Below, piece after piece: positions 1 through 6,956 of a DNA stretch of 21,840 nt (position 1 is its first letter; every line of letters starts with the position of its first letter). The position numbers and the translations under genes were made by a program. The DNA comes from JBBQKF01 sp038326615. GTDB lineage: Bacteria; Bacillota; Clostridia; Saccharofermentanales; UBA5734. The stretch spans positions 1 through 21,840 of the forward strand of contig JBBQKF010000055.1 in assembly GCA_038326615.1 (NCBI GenBank), in the 5' to 3' direction. A model generated the notes under the pieces. That model was not told where the DNA came from, did no database searches, and saw nothing but the letters and a program-made list of their open reading frames with translations.

Positions 1-69
1 GTTTTTAGGATTGTGGGAGAAAATCAATCAGGTAGATATGGCGGAACATTTGCACTTAAAGATATTTAA
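1..69 (+). pseudogene. C-terminal fragment resembling a KilA-N domain protein
   Basis: An open frame enters from the left edge and stops at 67-69. The 22 visible residues include SGRYGGTFALKDI, which resembles the conserved KilA-N core (SGRYGGT-[YF]-A-H-KDI) of phage and mobile-element DNA-binding proteins. In that family the motif continues with AFEFASW and a further long stretch, whereas here the frame ends directly after KDI. The gene therefore looks truncated, and the usual His is Leu. Only the tail is inside the window, so the upstream part cannot be judged. Identification rests on one short motif. Confidence 0.4.
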
Positions 70-152
70 ATAATACAGCATTTCAAACAATTATTCGACT
101 ATACAAATTAACTGTTAAATCAAAATTTTAAGAAACAGAAAGAGGATTAATT

Positions 153-386
153 ATGGCTGAAATCAAATTTGAAATCACAAAGAACATAGGTGTATTATCA
201 CAAAGCTCAAAAGGCTGGACAAAGGAACTGAACCTTGTAAGTTGGAATGACCGTGAGCCAAAGTTTGACATTCGTGAATGGGACGAAACTCATGAGAAAA
301 TGGGAAAAGGCGTAACATTAACAAACGAGGAAATAAAGGTTTTAAAGGATTTGCTTGAAAAAGTTGAATTAAATAAGGCTAAATAA
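153..386 (+). CDS. YdbC-like PC4 / p15 domain single-stranded DNA-binding protein
   Basis: This 77-aa protein matches the whole length of the bacterial YdbC/PC4 family. It begins MAEIKFEI, has the central block GWTKELNLVSWNDREPKFDIR-EW, then HEKMGKGVTLT, and ends in a helix (NEEIKVLKDLLEKVE). In the family this fold forms a dimer that binds single-stranded DNA without sequence specificity, with proposed roles in transcription or DNA metabolism. The ATG at 153 follows an AGAGGA-type ribosome binding site at about 140-145. It stands alone between truncated genes (KilA-N-like before, RecG-like after), a setting typical of mobile-element or phage debris. It appears intact. The family call is firm; the role here is unknown. 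Confidence 0.85.
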   Translation: MAEIKFEITKNIGVLSQSSKGWTKELNLVSWNDREPKFDIREWDETHEKMGKGVTLTNEEIKVLKDLLEKVELNKAK

Positions 387-528
387 ATATATAATTTGAT
401 GCTATGTAATTGCAAAAAAATTGATTAATGTGAAAGCAGAATAGGTATAAAAGTAGGAACTATTGTTGACATAGTGTTAATTAAATATTCTAACATTAAA
501 ATATATATTAACCGCAACCATAGTCAAT

Positions 529-771
529 GAAAAATTACTTTTTTCAGATAATTTTAACGAAAAAGCCTTTAAGGACTTTTTTAAAAAGGCAAAAATTAGT
601 GATGTTCTTTCGAACGAAAGTCTTCTTATTAATCTCGGATGTGCTGAAAGATTAGATAATGGTCAATTGGTTTTTACTAATGCAGGAGCTTTATTTTTCA
701 GAGATAACTCAAAAGACATTAAGTTTGAGCATGCAACAGTTACTTGCGCTTTATATAAAGGCAAAACATGA
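529..771 (+). pseudogene. Fragment of a RecG-like / AlbA_2 domain ATP-binding protein (COG2865 type)
   Basis: An 80-codon open stretch without a convincing start codon ends in TGA at 769-771. It reads NFNEKAFKDFFKKAKISDV, then LLINLGCAERLDNGQLVFTN and AGALFFRDNS, and ends FEHATVTCALYKGKT. This matches the middle of the AlbA_2/COG2865 family ('predicted transcriptional regulator, RecG-like'), which in full form is roughly 400-550 aa. The N-terminal Schlafen-like AlbA_2 domain and the C-terminal part are missing. The break after ALYKGKT coincides with a change to unrelated AT-rich DNA. It is a gene relic, not a functional gene. Confidence 0.6.
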
Positions 772-1157
772 ACCTTAGTTTTGCCCCATATTATTAACAC
801 CTGCCCCATAGTTATTTGCTTTTAATTTAACATAAAGTATTTGTATTGTAAAGAATTATTGGTTCGTATATAGTTATGAAATTATATATAATTAATTCTT
901 ATAGAATTTTACAAAAGTAAAACAATACTTAAAAAAGTATTTTAAAATAAGTACAATTGTGATATAATTTAATTAATTTAATATAAAAATGTAATGTTGT
1001 GCAATAGTGGTAAATTTATAAACATATAGAAATCGTATTGTGGATTCGCATGGGTACAATTAAGACATTGCATTTCTAACTCCAATCACAACTATGGCTC
1101 TTTCGCAAATATTACCTATGAAGTAAGTGAGTTCTAATATAAATTTTATTTTGTCTA
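772..1157. other. Intergenic, AT-rich; no gene seen
   Basis: This stretch has stop codons in all frames. Directly after the broken RecG-like fragment there are two near-repeats of TGCCCCATA (about 782-790 and 804-812). They could be the end of an insertion sequence that cut the gene, but no transposase is present and I cannot assign it. The rest is A+T-rich with no convincing hairpin terminator. Confidence 0.4.
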
Positions 1158-1186
1158 TTGACAAAGTTAATCGGATTAACTATAAT
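1158..1186 (+). promoter_or_regulatory. Consensus sigma-A promoter of the marR-nmrA operon
   Basis: TTGACA at 1158-1163 and TATAAT at 1181-1186 are separated by 17 bp, an exact match to the vegetative promoter consensus. Transcription would start near 1193, about 30 nt before the marR start codon. The spacer, the -10 box and the start site are all covered by the operator palindromes, so repression by a bound dimer would be direct. Confidence 0.85.
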
Positions 1187-1207
1187 ATAGTTAATCCGAT
1201 TAACTTT
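1163..1207. promoter_or_regulatory. Twin palindromic operators for the MarR regulator
   Basis: Two 15-bp perfect palindromes flank the -10 box: GTTAATCGGATTAAC at 1166-1180 and GTTAATCCGATTAAC at 1190-1204, with centres 24 bp apart. Together they lie in a larger perfect inverted repeat (1163-1184 / 1186-1207, centre 1185). Palindromes of this size next to the promoter are typical MarR dimer sites, and the first gene downstream encodes a MarR protein. Autorepression is therefore the natural reading; binding itself is inferred. Confidence 0.75.
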
Positions 1208-1222
1208 TAAGGGGTGTTGAAT

Positions 1223-1651
1223 TTGAATGGACTAATTAAAGCCGCGGAAGTAATATCACTTTTCTGTCGAATTAATATTAATACTAGGCGTGAATTGCCT
1301 ATTCGTTCAAGCGAAATGGGGCTACTTATATTCCTTGTAAAGGAACAATGTGAGCATACACCTTTGATGATATCGGAGTTTTTCAAGGTGACAAAGCCAA
1401 TGGTAACAGCAATGGTTCATTCACTTGTAAAAAAGGAGTATGTCATTAAGGTGCCTTCATTAATTGATAAACGCAGTTTTATGATAAAGCCTACGGAAAA
1501 AGCAATATTATTAGTGAACGAAACCTTTGATGAATACTATAAAAATATGCAATTACTTAAGGATGTGCTTGGCAGCAAAAAATTTGAAGATCTTACTAAG
1601 CTCTTAAATGAAGCTAATGAAATTTTATTGGAGGAAAAAGAAAATGGGTAA
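1223..1651 (+). CDS. MarR-family transcriptional regulator
   Basis: About 142 aa, winged-helix MarR type. The helix-turn-helix region is seen around residues 45-75 (LMISEFFKVTKPMVTAMVHS), followed by the wing (KVPSLIDKRSFMIKPT) and a C-terminal dimerisation helix (FEDLTKLLNEANEILLEEK). A GTG at 1214 also opens the frame but lies inside the Shine-Dalgarno-like AAGGGGTG (1209-1216). TTG at 1223, about 8 nt downstream, is the more likely start. The stop overlaps the start of the next gene by 8 bp, so the two are probably translationally coupled. MarR proteins next to NmrA-like reductases usually sense electrophiles, quinones or aromatic compounds. The ligand here is unknown. Confidence 0.85.
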   Translation: MNGLIKAAEVISLFCRININTRRELPIRSSEMGLLIFLVKEQCEHTPLMISEFFKVTKPMVTAMVHSLVKKEYVIKVPSLIDKRSFMIKPTEKAILLVNETFDEYYKNMQLLKDVLGSKKFEDLTKLLNEANEILLEEKENG

Positions 1652-2507
1652 ATTGATGGTAACGGGCGCTCTCGGGAATGTCGGAGGTTATGTTGCGAAG
1701 CATGCAATCAAGAATGGGCAAGAAGTTGTTGTAGCTGATATAAATATGGAAGCACTTAAAAAGAAATATGATGGAAATGCAAATTGCGTATATTTTGATT
1801 TTACGGATTCTAAAACCTTTGAAAACGCACTTAATGGCGTTGACAGAGTATTTATTATGCGTCCGCCACACCTGGGAAAACCGGAGGACTTAAAACCATT
1901 TATCGAGGCATTAAAGCGCAATGGTAAAATTAAACTTGTAACTTTTTTATCTCTAATAGGAATTGAAAACAACCCAATCCCACCACACTATAAAATTGAA
2001 AAATATATTGAAAAAGCAGGATTGCCATTCTGTCATATTCGCCCTAGCTTTTTCATGCAGAATATTAGCGGCATTCATTCCTTTGAAATTAAATATTTTG
2101 ACAGGATTGTTGTACCAGTAAAAAAAGCACTAACTAGCTTTATTGACGCTGAGGATATTGGAGAGATTACTGCGAAAGTTCTATCAGAATTCGAGAAGCA
2201 CAAAAATAAAGCATACTCAATTACTGGACCTGAAGCCCTTGATTATTATTCTGCTGCTAAAATTCTTTCTGAGGAACTTGGCAGAAATATTATTTATGCT
2301 AATCCAAAGCCCTCACTATCTAAGAAATACTGGATAGATATTCGCGGTCTTGATAAAGGCTATTCTACTGTTATGGGTATGCTGTATATGATGACAAGAA
2401 TGGGTACAGCAAAAAAAATTACAACCATTTTTGAAGATGTTATGGGAAAAAATCCGCAAAATTTTAGAGAATTTGTTAAGAAAAATTTAGTATCGTGGCA
2501 GAGGTGA
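1644..2507 (+). CDS. NmrA-like NAD(P)-binding protein (atypical SDR, quinone reductase-like)
   Basis: A 287-aa protein of the NmrA/atypical short-chain dehydrogenase group. The N-terminal Rossmann motif is VTGALGNVGGYVAKH (about residues 6-20), followed by an acidic residue at the end of beta-2 (VVADIN). The region FLSLIGIENNPIPPHYKIEKYIEKAG and the following HIRPSFFMQN are typical of the family, which includes NAD(P)H:quinone oxidoreductase 2. The active-site Tyr-Lys of classical SDRs is not obvious, as is usual here. An in-frame start at 1608 lies inside marR; the ATG at 1644 has GGAGG at 1630-1634 and is the better choice. It shares the MarR-controlled promoter, so it is probably the main target of that regulator. 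Confidence 0.85.
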   Translation: MGKLMVTGALGNVGGYVAKHAIKNGQEVVVADINMEALKKKYDGNANCVYFDFTDSKTFENALNGVDRVFIMRPPHLGKPEDLKPFIEALKRNGKIKLVTFLSLIGIENNPIPPHYKIEKYIEKAGLPFCHIRPSFFMQNISGIHSFEIKYFDRIVVPVKKALTSFIDAEDIGEITAKVLSEFEKHKNKAYSITGPEALDYYSAAKILSEELGRNIIYANPKPSLSKKYWIDIRGLDKGYSTVMGMLYMMTRMGTAKKITTIFEDVMGKNPQNFREFVKKNLVSWQR

Positions 2508-2637
2508 TAATTTGAAAATAACTTCAAATGTAATTAAAGAGATTTGATTAGTGTCAAAGACGGTAATCCAGCTTTGGCAAAAAGTAATCGGAGTGATTTT
2601 AATGCTTTATTAAGTAAAAAAAGGAGGAGATTCAATC
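2508..2637 (+). other. Short spacer with possible coding remnant
   Basis: Between the two NAD(P)-binding genes, a TTG at 2512 opens an 11-codon frame (LKITSNVIKEI). The following DNA also reads like protein in another frame (SVKDGNPALAKSNRSDF, about 2550-2602) but has no start. This may be the frameshifted remnant of a small gene; I do not recognise it. A strong AAGGAGG ribosome binding site for the next gene ends the spacer. Confidence 0.25.
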
Positions 2638-3267
2638 ATGAAATTAGCAATATTCGGAGGAACAGGTAGGACCGGTCTGCATCTTGTATCGCAGGCACTC
2701 GAGCAGGGCCACCAGGTGACTGTACTGGCGCGCAATCCAGCAAAAATGACGATTAAAAACGTTGGTCTCAGTGTTATTCAAGGTAACGTGAAGGATCAGG
2801 CAGCTGTCGAGAAAACGATAACCGGCGCGGATGCTGTTCTCAGCGTCATGGGGCCTACGAGCAACAAGCCCCTCATGGAGGTGAGCCAGGGCACAGCGAA
2901 TATAATTGCTGCCATGAAGAAACTGGGGTGTAAGCGTCTCATCGTCACTTCAGGAGCGGGTGTTGGCGACCCGAAAGATGAGCCAAAGCTCATCAATCAT
3001 ATTATTAGTTTAGCATTAAAGCTCACAGCTAAGAATGTGCTGGCCGACATGCAGAAAGCCGTCGACATAGTACGGGATAGCGACCTCGAGTGGACAGTGG
3101 TTCGTCTGCCAATGCTTACTGATAATCCCAAGCCCTCTGAAATATTCGTGGGCTATGTTGGAAAGGGCATGGGGCCACGTATAGCTCGGCGTGATATTGC
3201 AGAATTCATTCTAAAACAGGTGGAGGATCGAACCTATCTTCGCGCCTCTCCAGCAATCAGCAACTGA
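2638..3267 (+). CDS. NAD(P)H-binding protein, BLVRB/NmrA-like reductase
   Basis: A 209-aa single-domain Rossmann protein. It begins MKLAIFGGTGRTGLHLVSQA, the GGTGxxG dinucleotide-binding loop at residues 7-13, followed by VTVLARNPAKM, where the Arg after beta-2 suggests NADPH. Further family signatures are GADAVLSVMGP, RLIVTSGAGV, and the late block WTVVRLPMLTD. Its length fits the flavin/biliverdin reductase-like NAD(P)H-binding family. ATG at 2638 follows AAGGAGGAG. Its base composition is clearly more G+C-rich than the MarR/NmrA genes before it and the DNA after it, suggesting separate acquisition. It may be cotranscribed with the MarR operon or be an independent passenger. The substrate cannot be read from sequence. 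Confidence 0.85.
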   Translation: MKLAIFGGTGRTGLHLVSQALEQGHQVTVLARNPAKMTIKNVGLSVIQGNVKDQAAVEKTITGADAVLSVMGPTSNKPLMEVSQGTANIIAAMKKLGCKRLIVTSGAGVGDPKDEPKLINHIISLALKLTAKNVLADMQKAVDIVRDSDLEWTVVRLPMLTDNPKPSEIFVGYVGKGMGPRIARRDIAEFILKQVEDRTYLRASPAISN

Positions 3268-3627
3268 ATTGAAGCTCATGTAACTAAGCACAGCTTGCCA
3301 TAGGCTTTATAAATAAACCAATAATCCTTTGTGGATCATACTGGGATTAATGAAGCTAAAGCGCTGGCTTATAAAGATACTCAGTTATATTATTTCATAA
3401 CCTTATCAATAAAATCTTTTGTAGTAAGTACCGGCACTGCTGAGTTAGCAAAATCCTTTTGGTTCGCCCGACATGGGCAATTGCTATAGGGTGCAAATCC
3501 CGAACGGGCTTAGCACTTTAGCCCGACTTTCGGCTAATTTGAGTGGAGCCTTCCTATAGCTTCAAAGCCATATAGAATTTGGACACTACAATCTAATTCC
3601 CAGCACTTTCACTTCCATTCCTTCAGG
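3268..3627. other. Intergenic debris; possible intron RNA relic and extra IS-end-like sequences
   Basis: There is no intact gene. The stretch at about 3460-3545, with GTGCAAATCCCGAACGGGC and self-complementary neighbours, resembles domain I of bacterial group II introns; that is a weak resemblance only. AGCACTTT, the first bases of the IS end described next, also occurs at 3512 and 3602, the latter followed by CACTTCC. This looks like stacked or decayed IS ends immediately before the full left end at 3628. Confidence 0.3.
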
Positions 3628-4106
3628 AGCACTTTAGCTTCCAAGTCCTCGAATACCACAAATCAGTGGCTTTAACGATATATTCAAAACTGCATCAAAT
3701 TCGGGAAATTCTGCACTTCCACCTAGCTTCGATTTCTGTTAATGTTTGACAAAATCGGAGTAGCAGATGCGTAATAACTACTTTGTAAAACTTGTGAACT
3801 ATTTGATATTTATAGTAGCGAATATAATGCAATTATTTTTGTTCCGGCGACTTAAAAAGCGTTATGAAACACAGAAAGAAATTGTCAGACTTTTACTGAA
3901 GGGGCTATATTTATTGAAATATGACAGTAGGCTGGTATTTAATACTTTATAGATAAAATTACAAGTGAATAGGAAAGTTGAATTATTGGGGAAAAGGGAG
4001 CACTATCAAATTTCAGAAAAATTAGAAAGTTTTTGATATTAAAACTGAATAACTATTGTAATCTAAGAATAAAAATAGTAAAATAAGAGCCAGAAGCGAA
4101 AGTGCT
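3628..4106 (+). mobile_element. IS copy A: 479-bp internally deleted derivative with both ends
   Basis: The left end AGCACTTTAGCTTCC (3628-3642) is shared, with the next ~110 bp, by two other copies starting at 17486 and 20644. The sequence AGAAGCGAAAGTGCT ending at 4106 is its imperfect inverted repeat, giving the right end. Between them only the first ~11 codons and the last ~50 codons of the transposase remain, fused in frame. The element therefore looks like a non-autonomous, MITE-like derivative that keeps both termini. No clear target duplication could be read. Confidence 0.65.
3767..3952 (+). pseudogene. Transposase remnant: N-terminus fused to C-terminus
   Basis: Sixty-one codons. 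The first 11 (MRNNYFVKLVN) match the transposase start in the other two copies (17626 and 20805). From YLIFIVANIMQLFL onward the sequence is the hydrophobic/basic tail (FRRLKKRYETQ, LLLKGLYLLKY) expected at the C-terminus of this transposase type. The whole catalytic core is missing. The continuous frame across the junction is probably chance; the product has no DDE residues and cannot be an active transposase. Confidence 0.65.
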
Positions 4107-4383
4107 GTACTCAAACCATAAGCAAAACATAATTGACGGTTTATAGAATCGAATTTTATGCAGTTATTTATTTATATTCGACTCCAAAAAAAGAAATAAT
4201 ACAAAACAATTGTGAAAATTTGTGAAAAAAAATAACTATTATAATAATAATCAGTATAAAACAGTAAAACGGAAGACATAGACAAAAGTATTGTTGTAAT
4301 TGGATGTAAAAGTTTTCTCAAAGTATGATATTACATGTATAAAAATTTAGATTTTAAAACTAAATTTTAGGAGGGAAATTATC
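4107..4383. other. Upstream region of the MACPF lipoprotein gene with a hairpin at the ribosome binding site
   Basis: This is an A+T-rich leader. A perfect 9-bp inverted repeat, AAAATTTAG (4342-4350) and CTAAATTTT (4360-4368), sits directly before the ribosome binding site AGGAGGG of the downstream gene. It could be an operator or an mRNA hairpin affecting translation. I see no convincing -35/-10 pair. Confidence 0.4.
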
Positions 4384-6048
4384 ATGAAAAAGTATTTAAA
4401 CAAAATTATCAGTCTGGGACTCGCTATGATGCTTATGCTTTTATATTTTACTGCGTGCACCGGGACAGGAACAAAAGAAAGCAAAACCAGCACAAGCACA
4501 AAAGTCGGCAGCACAAGCACTTCTTCCAAAATCGTATCTGCCACAGCTGAGAATAACGAGAAACTGGGCGAAGTAATTATCACGGAAGATGAAAAACAGG
4601 GCAATTTAGCAACCGGGAAACTTGGCGCTTCCGGAGACCAAGTCGATACATATAGCGGGTACCTCGGCTACGGGTACAATATTCTTACATCACCTTATTA
4701 TAATTATCTAGAAGTCCACACATCTCATCCGATAATTGACATGAATTCGCTTGCAAAAGATAAGAAAGTTTATGAAAACAAAACCAATTCGTCGTCTGTA
4801 TTAGGCAAATCATTTATATCAAGCTCCTTCAAAGAATATTCCACATCGTTAGCAGTATCTGCTAACGTTGAGGTCAATGGAGCTTTTTCGGGAAACTTTG
4901 AGGCTGGTTTTGGGTTGAAACGCAACACACAGATGAAGTCCAATCAGCAGCTAATTACCACACAAGCCCTTCTTATAAAACAAAACGAGTATATTATGGA
5001 CAGTAGCGCTAAACTTCTTGCTGATCACGCTACTATGACTTTCAAGCAAGAAGTTGATAGTTTGACAGCCGAAGCACTCATTACTAAATATGGCACACAT
5101 GTATTAACCAATATCAATCTTGGCGGAAGATTCGACCTGAATTATTTTTACACAAGTGCCACAAGCAGCGTAGCAAAAAGTCTCAACGAGTCAGTCGCTG
5201 CCTCATATCGGTTTGTCAGCGGGAGTGTAAGTGATGAAGATAAGGAAAGCAAAAAAGAAGTTGAAAATCACAGCACCCTTTCCGTAAGGGTAAGTGGCGG
5301 TTCGGTTAAGGTTAACCCTACATCTATTGAAGCTGCAGTAGCATCTTACAAAGATTGGAGCGCAGATGTTGACGATGGTAAGGTAGCCTTTATCGATGCC
5401 TCTGAAGTTATTCCGATTTGGGATGTTATAGCTGCCCTCGATATAGTAGACCCTACAGCCAAAAGCGATGCAGTAAAAAAATATTTTGATGATAATGCCG
5501 ATAAAATATCCGGTGAGTTTAAGGATACTATTGACATAATTCCCCCTGTGTTACAAGAAAAATATATATCAAATATTTATATCGGATACGGGAAATCGTC
5601 GGATGAAGCCAAGAATATGCTTCGCAATCAAAGCGTTATCGAGGGTAACATCTTAAAAATTGATCTTAATAAAGAAGCAGGCGGATATTTTATTTATCTC
5701 GGATACAAAACCACCACTAACAAATCGAATGCGATCACCAACATCGTCGCCGATTATTACAGCAATTCAAAATCTTCTGACATCAATTATAAAAGTATCT
5801 CTTACAAAATAATTCCTGTTGATCTCAACAAAGGAGCCAAAGGAAATTTTATCTATCTTTACTATACGAATAATACAAAGGCAGGTAATCCATTAACAAC
5901 AATTGCATATCAAGACAATAAAAAGTTCAAGGGTGTTACGAATGCCGACGGGTTATCGGCGGTGCGTTGCGTCACAGATAATGAAGCTATGAATTTCAAC
6001 AAGGATGCAGGTGGCGATAACATTTATCTTTGGTTTAAAAGAGGTTAA
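4384..6048 (+). CDS. MACPF-domain pore-forming lipoprotein with C-terminal beta-prism-like repeats
   Basis: A 554-aa exported protein. Residues 1-24 are a signal peptide (basic start, Leu/Met-rich core) ending in FTA-C25, a lipobox-like site, so the mature protein is probably lipid-anchored. A Ser/Thr/Lys-rich linker (about 26-60) follows. The MACPF signature YGTHVLTNINLGG is at residues 236-248 (Y-G-T-H then G-G), within a domain of about 90-370. The C-terminus has three similar units, DLNKEAGGYFIYLGYK (427-442), DLNKGAKGNFIYLYY (480 on) and NFNKDAGGDNIYLWF (537 on). These resemble the MABP beta-prism fold thought to bind membranes or lipids. Known bacterial MACPF proteins act as secreted toxins or bacteriocin-like antagonists. 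It is monocistronic, preceded by AGGAGGG and an inverted repeat. Target and immunity are unknown. Confidence 0.88.
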   Translation: MKKYLNKIISLGLAMMLMLLYFTACTGTGTKESKTSTSTKVGSTSTSSKIVSATAENNEKLGEVIITEDEKQGNLATGKLGASGDQVDTYSGYLGYGYNILTSPYYNYLEVHTSHPIIDMNSLAKDKKVYENKTNSSSVLGKSFISSSFKEYSTSLAVSANVEVNGAFSGNFEAGFGLKRNTQMKSNQQLITTQALLIKQNEYIMDSSAKLLADHATMTFKQEVDSLTAEALITKYGTHVLTNINLGGRFDLNYFYTSATSSVAKSLNESVAASYRFVSGSVSDEDKESKKEVENHSTLSVRVSGGSVKVNPTSIEAAVASYKDWSADVDDGKVAFIDASEVIPIWDVIAALDIVDPTAKSDAVKKYFDDNADKISGEFKDTIDIIPPVLQEKYISNIYIGYGKSSDEAKNMLRNQSVIEGNILKIDLNKEAGGYFIYLGYKTTTNKSNAITNIVADYYSNSKSSDINYKSISYKIIPVDLNKGAKGNFIYLYYTNNTKAGNPLTTIAYQDNKKFKGVTNADGLSAVRCVTDNEAMNFNKDAGGDNIYLWFKRG

Positions 6049-6162
6049 CTATTACCGCTATTTGGGTTTTACTAAGCTTGAATAATTAGATATTCCTATT
6101 TTGGGCCTGTAGGTATGCATCAATGTTTCTGTTTCTGAATAAAAGTTTAAAATGATTATCGC

Positions 6163-6299
6163 GTTTACTCAGTAAGTATTATAAATCTGTTATCATATTT
6201 AAATAATTGAGAAATCACTATTTCTACAATATCAATTTAGGGAGTTACAGTGCATTCTTGCTTTATATAATCAAGAATATCTGGTTATACTGAGTAAAC
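6163..6299. repeat. 137-bp MITE-like element with 12-bp perfect terminal inverted repeats
   Basis: GTTTACTCAGTA at 6163-6174 is repeated as its exact complement TACTGAGTAAAC at 6288-6299. The interior is very A+T-rich and non-coding, with a small internal inverted repeat (TCTTG / CAAGA, about 6255-6275). Size and structure fit a miniature inverted-repeat element. Only one copy is in the window and no target duplication is certain. A large stem-loop regulatory element is the alternative. Confidence 0.4.
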
Positions 6300-6343
6300 A
6301 CTATAGTCTTGAAGTTTAATTATTGTAAAAAACCCATAAAAGG

Positions 6344-6368
6344 AAAGTCAGCTTCGGCTGGCTTTTTT
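6344..6368 (+). terminator. Rho-independent terminator with UUCG tetraloop
   Basis: AGTCAGC (6346-6352), loop TTCG, GCTGGCT (6357-6363), followed by a run of T. The stem has one G-T pair. It lies about 300 bp after the MACPF gene and is the first terminator downstream of it, so it may end that transcript, although the MITE-like repeat lies between. Confidence 0.7.
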
Positions 6369-6434
6369 GCATTTCAAAAGACCAGCTATTAAATGTCAAT
6401 AGGCATTTTTATAGATAAATGTAGTCACAGGTCA

Positions 6435-6806
6435 GAGGTAGCAACTATTGTGAGAACAAAGAAGGCAGGAAAACGAGTAATGAAAAGTGTTGTTAGTTTT
6501 TTGGAAGGCAAGTTAAAGCTAAAAGTAAACCTTGAAAAGAGTGCTGTGGCAAGTGCTATCCGAAGGAAATTTCTTGGATTTTCGTTTTATTTTACAAAGA
6601 ACGGAGCAAGAATAAGAGTTCATCCGAAATCTTATGCGAGATTGAAAGCTAAGATAAAAGGTATAACTGGACGTAGCAATGCGAAAAGCGGTAGAGTTAG
6701 GATAGATGAGCTTAACAAAGCAATTCATGGATGGGTTAATTAGTTCCGTATTGCGGACATGAAGACTCAATTACAGGAATTAAAGGAAATACTAGAACAG
6801 TGGTAA
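6435..6806 (+). pseudogene. Group II intron reverse transcriptase/maturase fragment (LtrA type)
   Basis: The frame carries the end of the RT domain and the start of the maturase (X) domain: VRTKKAGKRVM, FLEGKLKLKVN-EKSAV, the typical RKFLGFSFYF, RIRVHPKS and GWVN. The catalytic YADD box, expected just upstream, is missing. At 6741-6743 a TAG stands where the family has Tyr (GWVN-Y-F). The reading frame then continues as FRIADMKTQLQELKEILEQW to a TAA at 6804-6806, instead of running on into the C-terminal DNA-binding and endonuclease parts. It is therefore truncated at both ends and carries a nonsense codon. No intact intron RNA surrounds it. Confidence 0.8.
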
Positions 6807-6902
6807 CATCTTCAGTACTATTGGCTACCAAACTTGGAATAGAATTTGAAACCTCAGTATCCGTCCTTTTCATAGCAATCAAAAAACTCGCTAATGTCAC
6901 TG

Positions 6903-6931
6903 TTGATTTAAATGTGATTAAATGATATAAT
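6903..6931 (+). promoter_or_regulatory. Sigma-A type promoter upstream of the DUF2294 gene
   Basis: TTGATT at 6903-6908 and TATAAT at 6926-6931 are separated by 17 bp. A start near 6938 gives a leader of about 20 nt containing the ribosome binding site AGGGTGGTG. As no other strong promoter is seen before 7582, the same transcript may run into the downstream leader and operon. Confidence 0.65.
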
Positions 6932-6956
6932 CTTGTTTAATATAAAGGGTGGTGTT

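Noticed and set aside
1614..1972. Two minus-strand open frames opposite the NmrA-like gene
   Set aside because: They lie entirely within a well-supported coding gene on the other strand, lack ribosome binding sites and have no protein-like motifs.
3298..3480. Minus-strand protein-like stretch (SAVPVLTTKDFIDKVMK and neighbours)
   Set aside because: Interrupted by several stops and without a recognisable family; too weak to annotate as a pseudogene.
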